The notes under the pieces were generated by a model. That model worked only from the letters and a program-made list of their open reading frames with translations. It made no database searches and was not told the DNA's origin. From Zeus faber (lineage: Eukaryota > Chordata > Actinopteri > Zeiformes > Zeidae): a DNA stretch of 64,000 nt. The position numbers were made by a program, and so were the translations under genes. The DNA lies in NCBI GenBank assembly GCA_960531495.1, contig OY482849.1:37878254-37942253 (forward strand). Direction: 5' to 3'. Below are positions 1 through 9,202 of this stretch, piece after piece; the first letter of the stretch is position 1, and every line of letters begins with the position of its first letter.

Positions 1-149
1 TTTTGTTTCAAGTTGTTATGGATGGTTAAGAACACCCTATTTGTTTTTTTTGGGTGTTCATTTGTTATGGGTTTAAGCGTGGTTAAATAAACCTTATTTG
101 TTTTTGTTCCAAGTTGTTACGAATGGTTAAGATCACCTTGTTTGATTTG
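1..149 (+). repeat. Tail of a beta-family minisatellite arm
   Basis: T/G-rich degenerate repeats of roughly 44 bp, each with a GTTAAG-type core followed by ACACC(T/C)T and TTTGTTT. The sequence matches 4826-4973 and the equivalent parts of 55624-57051, so this is the right end of a beta unit whose A core lies left of the window. It breaks off into a mini-core. No gene is seen. Confidence 0.75.
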
Positions 150-346
150 TTGAGTACTGTATTGATGATTCCGTTTACCCAGTTGGGTATCCTGGCATGT
201 ATTGGTGAGTACTATTCCTATGTTCCCCCCTGGCCAGCATGGGCAGTTTGGTATAGGGGACCAAAGGTAATGCACGGTCTTGGTAAGATAATACATATAA
301 TGGGTTATAAGGAGAATCTGCTTTCCGAGGCACAGGCTAGGTTAGG
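150..346 (+). repeat. Mini-core A' (short 197-bp module)
   Basis: It begins with the usual A-core start but carries subtype markers (GATTCCGTTTACCCAGTTGGGTATCC). At the GTAATGCACGG point it jumps directly to the sequence that ends a full alpha unit (TAATACATATAATGGG to GGCTAGGTTAGG). It is therefore an internally deleted unit that keeps both outer ends. Copies lie at about 4974-5170, 56050-56247 and 57052-57249, each between two beta units. The core hairpin is preserved in altered form (TACCCA-GT-TGGGTA). Confidence 0.8.
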
Positions 347-997
347 TTGGTTGAGTACTGTATTGATGATCCCGTCTACCCAGTTTGGGTAGCCTGGTAT
401 GTATTGGTGAGTACTTTTCCTATGTTCCCCCCTGGCCAGCAAGGGCAGTTTGGTATAGGGGACCAAAGGTAATGCACGGGCCGTCGCACGTTATCAAGAT
501 TCTCCAATCCCGTATTATGTTAGGTAGAGAGTTAGGTTCCTGTTCAAGTTGTTGCGGATGGTTAAGAACGTTTTGTTTGTTTTTTGTTCTGGGTTTAAAC
601 GTGGTTAAATACACCTTGTTTGTTTTTGTTTCCAGTTGTTTATGGATGGTTAAGAACACCCTATTTGTTTTCTTTGGGTGTTCATTTGTTATGGGTTTAA
701 GCGTGGTTAAATAAACCTTGTTTGTTTTTGTTTCAAGTTGTTACGAATGGTTAAGATCACCTTGTTTGTTTTTTTGGTTACGGGTCTAAGCGTGGTTAGG
801 AACACCTTATTTGTTTCCGTTTCAAGTTTTTACGGATTGGTTCAGAACACCTTGTTTGTTCCTTATTACGGGTTTAAGCGTGGTTAAGTACATCTTGTTA
901 GTTTCTTGTTTAAAGTTGTTACCGATGGTAAGAAAACCTTGTTTGTTTTTCTATTTCGAGTTTAAGCGTGGTTAGGTACACCTTATTGTTTTTTTGG
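347..997 (+). repeat. Beta-family unit, truncated before segment C
   Basis: The A core (347 to about 533) is followed by the beta arm: degenerate 43-46 bp repeats alternating GTTTCAAGTTGTTACGGATGG-like and CGGGTTTAAGCGTGG-like halves, each ending in CACCTT. The unit stops in the arm and the next A core starts at once. The 109-residue open frame over the core and arm also appears in the other beta units. It reads through minisatellite DNA and I do not call it a gene. Confidence 0.8.
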
Positions 998-1724
998 TTG
1001 GTTGAGTACTGTATTGATGATCCCGTCTACCCAGTTTGGGTAGCCTGGTATGTATTGGTGAGTACTTTTCCTATGTTCCCCCTGGCCAGCAAAGGCAGTT
1101 TGGTATAGGGGACCAAAGGTAATGTACGGGCCGTCGCACGTTATCAAGATTCTCCAATCCCGTATTATGTTAGGTAGAGAGTTAGGTTCCTGTTCAAGTT
1201 GTTGCGGATGGTTAAGAACGTTTTGTTTGTTTTTTGTTCTGGGTTTAAACGTGGTTAAATACACCTTGTTTGTTTTTGTTTCCAGTTGTTTATGGATGGT
1301 TAAGAACACCCTATTTGTTTTCTTTGGGTGTTCATTTGTTATGGGTTTAAGCGTGGTTAAATAAACCTTGTTTGTTTTTGTTTCAAGTTGTTACGAATGG
1401 TTAAGATCACCTTGTTTGTTTTTTTGGTTACGGGTTTAAGCGTGGTTAGGTACACCTTATTTGTTTCTGTTTCAAGTTTTTACGGATCGGTTCAGAACAC
1501 CTTGTTTGTTCCTTATTACGGGTTTAAGCGTGGTTAAGTACATCTTGTTAGTTTCTTGTTTAAAGTTGTTACCGATGGTAAGAAAACCTTGTTTGTTTTT
1601 CTATTTCGAGTTTAAGCGTGGTTAGGTACACCTTATTGTTTTTTTGTTTCCAGTTGTTACGAATGGTTAAGCGCATCCTGTTTATTCTTTCTCCGAATTA
1701 CCATATGATTACTATTAGGAATTT
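998..1724 (+). repeat. Beta-family unit: A core and minisatellite arm
   Basis: A second adjacent beta unit, nearly identical to the previous one. Small changes in the core (one C fewer in the C run, GCAAAGGCAG, AATGTACGGG) show it has diverged. The arm runs to about 1690 and is followed by an AT-rich transition (CCATATGATTAC) that leads into segment C in every family. Confidence 0.8.
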
Positions 1725-1860
1725 AGGACACATTCATCAGTAGTGTACCTCAGGATCATTGAGTGTTTCAGCCTTTTAAACAAACTATACACCCTCTCCT
1801 TGAGGCAGGCCACCTGGGTTTGATCAAGACCCTGGTGTGTGTCCCCCGGTCAATTGGTTT
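1725..1860 (+). repeat. Conserved segment C, beta copy
   Basis: About 136 bp running from AGGACACATTCATCAG to CGGTCAATTGGTTT. The same segment occurs in alpha and beta units although their flanks differ completely, with only a few differences (for example GGGTTTGATC here and GGGCTTCGTC in the alpha array). It is the best conserved element shared by both families outside the A core. Its function is unknown. Confidence 0.8.
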
Positions 1861-3251
1861 TATTTAAAAAAAATGTGTAAGTTGGATTTCGTTGCATTTG
1901 GGTACGACCTTTATACGTTGGTAGGATATTCTTTTTCTTAGACTTTGAGTTTTTTTTGGTTAGGTTCTGTCTTTGTCATTGGGTAGTTCTTATTATGGTC
2001 ATTCGGATTTTGTTGAGTTTGGGTACGGTCTTTCTTTGTCGGTAAGATATTTCTGTCCTAGGATTCTGTTGAGTTTGGGTAAGTTTGTATCACTATTTTT
2101 TCTTAAGGTGCCTCCGGTATTATTGGTTGGACTTTGTTGAGCTTGGATAAGTTGGCTTTTAATTTATCCCAGGTACATTTCTGCTGTTGTTAGACGAGAT
2201 AGTCGAGTTTGGCTAAATTGAAATACCGTTGTTCTAACGTTATTCAAGTTGGTCGGGTTTTGGTTATTTTCTTGGGTAAGCTATCGTCTGTTTGATGATA
2301 GTTTGGTTACTTCGGTTATAATGGATAATAAGATCTGATTACGGGTATGTCTTGGGAGTAAGGATAAATTAGACCTAGTAGAGTAAGTGGTTACTGTTAT
2401 CTCCTAGGTATTATTATACAGGTTGGGTTAAAGGATGGAGATAGGTAGTTAGTTCTAAAAGGTCTAGGTCCCGGTGCATCCACGGCCTGGTCCCTAAGTT
2501 TGGACCAGGGGATGAGGAAATAAGGGTGTGAAAATTTAAATTGCTGTAAAAACAGCATTCTACTTTTAAAGGAACAATTCCTGTGTCCCGTACACCGCAC
2601 AACTCCAGGAATTGTCCAATATATCTATGTTTTTTTTAGTTTTACACCTAGAAACCTTGGATAACACTTACCCCAGCCAGGTCTTCATTATTTTATCACT
2701 TAAATTTCGTATAGGGTCTACTCGGGTTATATCTTTCACCCTCCTGGTTCCTGGGATTTTATGTTTTTAATAATGTAGTTGGGGTCCTGAATATTATATT
2801 TAGAATTTCATTAAACGATTGGTGGCATATAAATATTTTTTCGTGCAATAAAATGCGTGAAGAAATTAAAATTAAAAGTACCCATGGTTCATAGCGGTTT
2901 TTTTCGGTAGGAACGGCCGCTACTTCCTGAAGGGGAGTCTCTAGCATGATGTTCATCCTCTGATTGGTCCTCTATAATTATCCCATAATTCCTCTATTTT
3001 ATTAGTTGACTATGTTTTTGTATGTTAAATAATTTTCAATAGCCTACTGAAATTATTTTAACCAGAAAAAACATCGCGGAAGTGTTTCATTAACGTGGGG
3101 ATGTTGTAGGTTTTTTAAAAAAAAACGGTACCATGAGCGATAGCGGTAGCGCTTGTAATGACATGACAGCGGGAAAACAAAATAATCTCCGGGTGGACAA
3201 CTTCTGTCCAAAACAATCCGGTCGACAGCGAGCAACTCGCCGCCGAGAAAA
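1861..3251 (+). repeat. Beta flank D' plus X, first copy, truncated by telomere repeats
   Basis: Complex AT-rich DNA without a credible gene. Positions 1861-2577 match 6211-6928 closely, and 1861-3251 match 59082-61350 more distantly. The right-hand copy has an extra GC-rich insertion. Shared landmarks are a palindrome pair near 2573-2616, an ACCCATGGTTCATAG block near 2880 and a GGTACC...AGCGGTA block near 3125. The sequence stops at GCCGAGAAAA and telomere repeats start in the next base. Small hairpins are visible near the end (TGGACA/TGTCCA and GCGAG/CTCGC). Confidence 0.75.
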
Positions 3252-3254
3252 GGG

Positions 3255-3295
<41 letters not shown>

Positions 3296-3364
3296 GGTTA
3301 GGGTTAGGGTTAGGGTTAGGGTTAGGGGTTAGGGTTAGGGTTAGGGTTAGGGTTAGGGTTAGGG
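3252..3364 (+). repeat. Interstitial telomere tract 1 (TTAGGG)n
   Basis: About 19 TTAGGG repeats with a few length variants (one TTTAGGG, one TTAGGGG). The G-rich strand is on +, as at a right-hand chromosome end. The left junction is abrupt, in unrelated complex sequence. The right junction runs directly into the fixed A-core start at 3365. Confidence 0.97.
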
Positions 3365-4547
3365 TTGGGTGAGTACTGTATTGATGATCCCGTCTACCCA
3401 GTTTGGGTAGCCTGGTATGTATTGGTGAGTACTTTTCCTATGTTCCCCCCTGGCCAGCATGGTCAGTTTGGTATAGGGGACGAAAGGTAATGCACGGGCC
3501 GTCGCACGTTATCAAGATTCTCCAATCCCGTATTATGTTAGGTAGAGTGTTAGGTTCATGTTTTGTAGTTATCCCATTTGGGTTAAAGAATATTGGCATA
3601 TTCTGGCTTCAAGGAGAAGTCCCCTAACGAGGGTTTAAGGTGATTTAAAAGGATGCTTGTTTCCTCTTAGTAGCATAGGTCCAGAGTAATTTGTCTTATA
3701 TTTGTTGTTTAGATGCTTTATTAGTCGTTGGTAGACGTAGTTGTTTTCTTTAAGAGTGGTTAAGAACACCTTATTTGTTTTTTGTTTCAAGTTGTTTAAG
3801 AGTGGTTGAGAATACCTTATTTGTTCTTTCTCCGCATTTCTATATGATTACTTTTAGAAATTTAGGACACATTCATCAGTAGTGTACCTCAGGATCATTG
3901 AGTGTTTCAGCCTTTTAAACAAACTATACACCCTCTCCTTGAGGCAGGCCACCTGGGCTTGATCAAGACCCTGGTGTGTGTCCCCCGGTCAATTGGTTTA
4001 TTTTTAGAAAATATTTCTACTCTTGTTGGTTGGATTTTGTTGAGTTTGGGTACGACCTCTATTTGTCCATGGGATATCTATGTTCTTAGGTTTTGTTGAG
4101 TATAGGTAAGTTCCGTCTCTGTTTGTCTTTGGGAAACCTCTTCCATTTTCAATTGGATTTTGTAGAGTTTGGGTACGACCTCTATTTGTCAGTGGGATAT
4201 TTTTGTTCTTGGATTTTGTTGAGTTTGGGTACGACCTCTATTCGTCAATGGTTAGGGTTAGGATTTGGTTTTAGGGTTAGGATAAGGGTTAGGTTTAGGG
4301 CTAGGTCTTAGGGTTAACGTTAGGGTTAGGGTTAGGTTTAGAACCAGGGCTAGGCTTAGGTTTAGGGTTAGGCTAAGGGTTAGGTCTAGGGTTAGGTTTA
4401 GGGTTAAGTCTTAGGGTTAACGTTAGGGTTAGGGTTAGGTTTAGAGCTAGAGTTAGGGTTTGGGTTAGGGTCAGGGTTTTAGGATTAGGGTTGGAGAGGA
4501 GAGGGAAGTGGAGGAGAAGTATATGTAGAAGGGAGGTAGAGGGAAGG
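3365..4547 (+). repeat. Alpha unit, diverged, truncated in segment F
   Basis: A core, arm B, segment C (about 3867-4000), ~60-bp minisatellite D, degenerate telomeric E (about 4246-4490) and the first ~55 bp of purine-rich F. It ends at GGGAAGG, where a beta core begins. A 6-bp deletion in arm B (GGTGATTTAAAAGG), the GACGAAAGG change in the core and an expanded E set it apart from the array units. Confidence 0.8.
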
Positions 4548-4973
4548 TTGGTTGAGTACTGTATTGATGATCCCGTCTACCCAGTTTGGGTAGCCTGGTA
4601 TGTATTGGTGAGTACTTTTCCTATGTTCCCCCCTGGCCAGCAAGGGCAGTTTGGTATAGGGGACCAAAGGTAATGCACGGGCCGTCGCACGTTATCAAGA
4701 TTCTCCAATCCCGTATTATGTTAGGTAGAGAGTTAGGTTCCTGTTCAAGTTGTTGCGGATGGTTAAGAACGTTTTGTTTGTTTTTTGTTCTGGGTTTAAC
4801 CGTGGCAAAATACACCTTGTTGGTTTTTGTTTCAAGTTGTTATGGATGGTTAAGAACACCCTATTTGTTTTTTTTGGGTGTTCATTTGTTATGGGTTTAA
4901 GCGTGGTTAAATAAACCTTATTTGTTTTTGTTCCAAGTTGTTACGAATGGTTAAGATCACCTTGTTTGATTTG
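4548..4973 (+). repeat. Beta' unit (short)
   Basis: A core followed by a beta arm of the subtype marked TTTAACCGTGGCAAAATAC. The same subtype occurs at 55624, 56248, 56626 and 57250, and the tail at 1-149 matches it. It is followed by mini-core A', repeating the order beta', A', beta seen at the window start. Confidence 0.78.
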
Positions 4974-5170
4974 TTGAGTACTGTATTGATGATTCCGTTT
5001 ACCCAGTTGGGTATCCTGGCATGTATTGGTGAGTAATATTCCTATGTTCCCCCCTGGCCAGCATGGGCAGTTTGGTATAGGGGACCAAAGGTAATGCACG
5101 GTCTTGGTAAGATAATACATATAATGGGTTATAAGGAGAATCTGCTTTCCGAGGCACAGGCTAGGTTAGG
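4974..5170 (+). repeat. Mini-core A', second copy
   Basis: Near-identical to 150-346. One difference is GAGTAATATTCC here and GAGTACTATTCC there. It ends in GGCTAGGTTAGG against the next A-core start. Confidence 0.8.
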
Positions 5171-6074
5171 TTGGTTGAGTACTGTATTGATGATCCCGTC
5201 TACCCAGTTTGGGTAGCCTGGTATTTATTGGTGAGTACTTTTCCTATGTTCCCCCCTGGCCAGCAAGGGCAGTTTGGTATAGGGGACCAAAGGTAATGCA
5301 CGGGCCGTCGCACGTTATCAAGATTCTCCAATCCCGTATTATGTTAGGTAGAGAGTTAGGTTCCTGTTCAAGTTGTTGCGGATGGTTAAGAACGTTTTGT
5401 TTGTTTTTTGTTCTGGGTGTAAACGTGGTTAAATACACCTTGTTTGTTTTTGTTTCCAGTTGTTTATGGATGGTTAAGAACACCCTATTTGTTTTATTTG
5501 GGTGTTCATTTGTTATGGGTTTAAGCGTGGTTAAATAAACCTTGTTTGTTTTTGTTTCAAGTTGTTACGAATGGTTAAGATCACCTTGTTTGTTTTTTTG
5601 GTTACGGGTTTAAGCGTGGTTAGGTACACCTTATTTGTTTCTGTTTCAAGTTTTTACGGATTGGTTCAGAACACCTTGTTTGTTCCTTATTACGGGTTTA
5701 AGCGTGGTTAAGTACACCTTGTTAGTTCCTTGTTTAAAGTTGTTACGGATGGTTAAGATCACCTTGTTTGTTTTTTTGGTTACGGGTTTAAGCGTGGTTA
5801 GGTACACCTTATTTGTTTCTGTTTCAAGTTTTTACGGATTGGTTCAGAACACCTTGTTTGTTCCTTATTACGGGTTTAAGCGTGGTTAAGTACACCTTGT
5901 TAGTTTCTTGTTTAAAGTTGTTACGGATGGTAAGAAAACCTTGTTTGTTTTTTATTACGAGTTTAAGCCTGGTTAGGTACACCTTATTGTTTTTTGATTC
6001 AAGTTGTTACGGATGGTTAAGCGCACCCTGTTTCTTCTTTCTCTGAATTTCCATATGATTACTTTTAGGAATTT
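5171..6074 (+). repeat. Beta unit with internal 178-bp tandem duplication
   Basis: A core followed by a beta minisatellite arm. Positions around 5628-5805 are repeated with a 178-bp period around 5806-5983. That block is itself four degenerate 43-46 bp repeats, so the arm grows by steps of four repeats. The same 178-bp duplication appears at 57706-58060 and 58499-58850. Confidence 0.78.
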
Positions 6075-6210
6075 AGGACACATTCATCAGTAGTGTACCT
6101 CAGGATCATTGAGTGTTTCAGCCTTTTAAACAAACTATACACCCTCTCCTTGAGGCAGGCCACCTGGGTTTGATCAAGACCCTGGTGTGTGTCCCCCGGT
6201 CAATTGGTTT
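6075..6210 (+). repeat. Conserved segment C, second beta copy
   Basis: Same as 1725-1860 by eye, including GGGTTTGATCAAGACC. It sits between the beta arm and flank D'. Confidence 0.8.
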
Positions 6211-6928
6211 TATTTAAACAAAATTTGTAAGTTGGATTTCGTTGCATTTGGGTTCGACCTTTATACGTTGGTAGGATATTCTTTTTCTTAGACTTTGAGT
6301 TTTTTTTGGTTAGGTTCTGTCTTTGTCATTGGGTAGTTCTTACTATGGTCATTCGGATTTTGTTGAGTTTTGGGTACGGTCTTTCTTTGTCGGTAAGATA
6401 TTTCTGTCCTAGGATTCTGTTGAGTTTGGGTAAGTTTGTATCACTATTTTTTCTTAAGGTGCCTCCGGTATTATTGGTTGGACTTTGTTGAGCTTGGATA
6501 CGTTGCCTTTTAATTTATCCCAGGTACATTTCTGCTGTTGTTAGACGAGATAGTCGAGTTTGGTTAAATTGAAATACCGTTGTTCTAACGTTATTCAAGT
6601 TGGTCGGCTTTTGGTTATTTTCTTGGGTAAGCTATCGTCTGTTTGATGATAGTTTGGTTACTTCGGTTATAATGGATAATAAGATCTGATTACGGGTATG
6701 TCTTGGGAGTAAGGATAAATTAGACCTAGTAGAGTAAGTGGTTACTGTTATCTCCTAGGTATTATTATACAGGTTGGGTTAAAGGATGGAGATAGGTAGT
6801 TAGTTCTAAAAGGTCTAGGTCCCGGTGCATCCACGGCCTGGTCCCTAAGTTTGGACCAGGGGATGAGGAAATAAGGGTGTGAAAATTTAAATTGCTGTAA
6901 AAAAAGCATTCTACTTTTAAAGGAACAA
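6211..6928 (+). repeat. Beta flank D', second copy, truncated by telomere repeats
   Basis: Matches 1861-2577 with scattered single-base differences, then stops at AAAGGAACAA where TTAGGG repeats begin. In the longer copies the sequence continues AACAATTCCTG, the left arm of an inverted repeat, so the break falls inside that arm. No gene is visible. Confidence 0.8.
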
Positions 6929-7002
6929 GGGTTAGGGTTAGGGTTAGGGTTAGGGTTAGGGTTAGGGTTAGGGTTAGGGTTAGGGTTAGGTTAGGGTTAG
7001 GG

Positions 7003-7033
<31 letters not shown>

Positions 7034-7115
7034 GTTAGGGGTTAGGGGTTAGGGTTAGGGTTAGGGGTTAGGGTTAGGGTTAGGGGTTAGGGTTAGGGTT
7101 AGGGTTAGGGTTAGG
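6929..7115 (+). repeat. Interstitial telomere tract 2
   Basis: About 30 repeats, G-rich strand on +. TTAGGGG variants cluster in the middle and right part (about 7020-7090), with one shortened TTAGG unit and one TTTAGGG. It joins the A-core start at 7116. Confidence 0.97.
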
Positions 7116-8449
7116 GTGGGTGAGTACTGTATTGATGATCCCGTCTACCCAGTTTGGGTAGCCTGGTATGTATTGGTGAGTACTTTTCCTATGTTCCCCC
7201 CTGGCCAGCATGGGCAGTTTGGTATAGGGGACCAAAGGTAATGCACGGGCCGTCGCACGTTATCAAGATTCTCCAATCCCGTATTATGTTAGGTAGAGTG
7301 TTAGGTTCATGTTTTGTAGTTATCCCATTTGGGTTAAAGAATATAGGCATATTCTGGCTTCAAGGAGAAGTCCGCTAACCAGGGTTTAAGGTGACTTACA
7401 TTTAAAAGGATGCTTGTTTCCTCTTAGTAGTATAGGTCCAGAGTAATTTGTCTTATATTTGTTGTTTAGATGCTTTATTAGTCGTTGGTAGACGTAGTTG
7501 TTTTCTTTAAGAGTGGATAAGAACACCTTATTTGTTTTTTGTTTCAAGTTGTTAAGAGTGGTTGAGAATACCCTGTTTGTTTTTTTGTTTCCAGTTGTTA
7601 AGAGTGGTTAAGAACACCTTATTTGTTCTTTCTCCGCATTTCTATATGATTACTTTTAGAAATTTAGGACACATTCATCAGTAGTGTACCTCAGGATCAT
7701 TGAGTGTTTCAGCCTTTTAAACAAACTATACACCCTCTCCTTGAGGCAGGCCACCTGGGCTTGATCAAGACCCTGGTGTGTGTCCCCCGGTCAATTGGTT
7801 TATTTTAGGAAATATTTCTACTCTTGTTGGTTGGATTTTGTTGAGTTTGGGTACGACCTCTATTTGTCCGTGGGATATCTATGTTCTTAGATTTTGTTGA
7901 CTATAGGTAAGTTCCATCTCTGTTTGTCATTGGTAAACTTCTTCCATTTTCAATTGGATTTTGTAGTGTTTGGGTACGACCTCTATTTGTCAGTGGGATA
8001 TTTTTGTTCTTGGATTTTGTTGAGTTTGGGTACGACCTCTATTTGTCAATCGTTAGGGTTAGGATTTGGTTTTAGGGTTAGGATAAGGGTTAGGTTTAGG
8101 GTTAGGTTTGGGGTTAGGTTTGGGGCTAGGTCTTAGGGTTAACGTTAGGGTTAGGGTTAGGTTTAGAACCAGGGCTAGGGTTAGGTTTAGGGTTGGGCTA
8201 AGGGTTAGGTCTAGGTTTAGGTTTAGGGTTAAGTCTTAGGGTTAACATTAGGGTTAGGGTTAGGTTTAGAGCTAAAGTTAGGGTTAGGGTCAGGGTTTTA
8301 GGATAGGGTTGGAGAGGAGAGGGAAGTGGAGGAGAAGTAGATGTAGAAGGGAGGTAGAGGGAAGGAGAGCCGTCTGTTCGGACTGAATTCTCCTCCTGCC
8401 TGTTCGGGCTATTCTCTACCGTCCCAGCTCTCTCAGTTTCCTGAGAGAA
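7116..8449 (+). repeat. Alpha' unit truncated in segment F by telomere repeats
   Basis: Subtype markers are GCATGGGCAG, GTCCGCTAACCAGG, TTGACTATAGG and TCAATCGTTAGGG. The unit holds A, B, C, D and E and the first half of F. It ends one base after the right arm of the F hairpin (stem TCTCTCAG/CTGAGAGA), where GGGTTAGGG begins. In intact units this point reads AAGGGGAAG, so the junction shares AAGGG. Confidence 0.85.
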
Positions 8450-8795
8450 GGGTTAGGGTTAGGGTTAGGGTTAGGGTTAGGGGTTAGGGTTAGGGTTAGG
8501 GTTAGGGGTTAGGGTTAGGGTTAGGGTTAGGGGTTAGGGTTAGGGTTAGGGTTAGGGGTTAGGGGTTAGGGTTAGGGTTAGGGTTAGGGTTAGGGTTAGG
8601 GTTAGGGGTTAGGGTTAGGGTTAGGGTTTAGGGTTTAGGGTTAGGGTTAGGGTTAGGGTTAGGGTTCGGGTTAGGGTTAGGGTTAGGGTTCGGGTTCGGG
8701 TTAGGGTTAGGGTTAGGGTTCGGGTTAGGGTTAGGGTTAGGGTTAGGGTTAGGGTTAGGGTTCGGGTTAGGGTTAGGGTTAGGGTTAGGGTTAGG
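8450..8795 (+). repeat. Interstitial telomere tract 3 with TTCGGG variants
   Basis: The longest tract, about 58 repeats. The left half has TTAGGGG at fairly regular spacing. The right half has TTCGGG units (about 8665-8765), some adjacent, which are not seen in the other tracts. Right end joins the A-core start at 8796. Confidence 0.97.
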
Positions 8796-9202
8796 TTGGG
8801 TGAGTACTGTATTGATGATCCCGTCTACCCAGTTTGGGTAGCCTGGTATGTATTGGTGAGTACTTTTCCTATGTTCCCCCCTGGCCAGCATGGTCAGTTT
8901 GGTATAGGGGACCAAAGGTAATGCACGGGCCGTCGCACGTTATCAAGATTCTCCAATCCCGTATTATGTTAGGTAGAGTGTCAGGTTCATGTTTTGTAGT
9001 TATCCCATTTGGGTTAAAGAATATAGGCATATTCTGGCTTCAAGGAGAAGTCCCCTAACCAGGGTTTAAGGTGACTTACATTTAAAAGGATGCTTGTTTC
9101 CTCTTAGTAGTATAGGTCCAGAGTAATTTGTCTTATATTTGTTGTTTAGATGCTTTATTAGTTGTTGGTAGACGTAGTTGTTTTCTTTAAGAGTGGTTAA
9201 GA
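8796..9202 (+). repeat. Alpha'' unit, truncated in arm B
   Basis: Carries GTGTCAGGTTC, GTCCCCTAACCAGGG and TTAGTTGTTGGTAGACG, the markers of the units at 45464 and 46982. All of these lie in the same telomere-adjacent cluster. It stops in the minisatellite part of arm B at GTGGTTAAGA and is followed by a beta core. Confidence 0.8.

Noticed and set aside
385-714. 109-residue open frame in beta units, and the 79-residue frame on the other strand
   Set aside because: Both strands are open across the same minisatellite DNA, the protein is itself a low-complexity repeat, and the frame ends differ among copies. This fits chance openness in stop-poor G/T-rich repeats.
6245-6262. Possible tRNA B box (GGGTTCGACC)
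   Set aside because: Other copies read GGGTACGACC, no A box or cloverleaf surrounds it, and it is part of a repeated minisatellite word.
8628-8915. PN-repeat and RV-repeat proteins over telomeric tracts
   Set aside because: These are literal translations of TTAGGG or its complement, not proteins.
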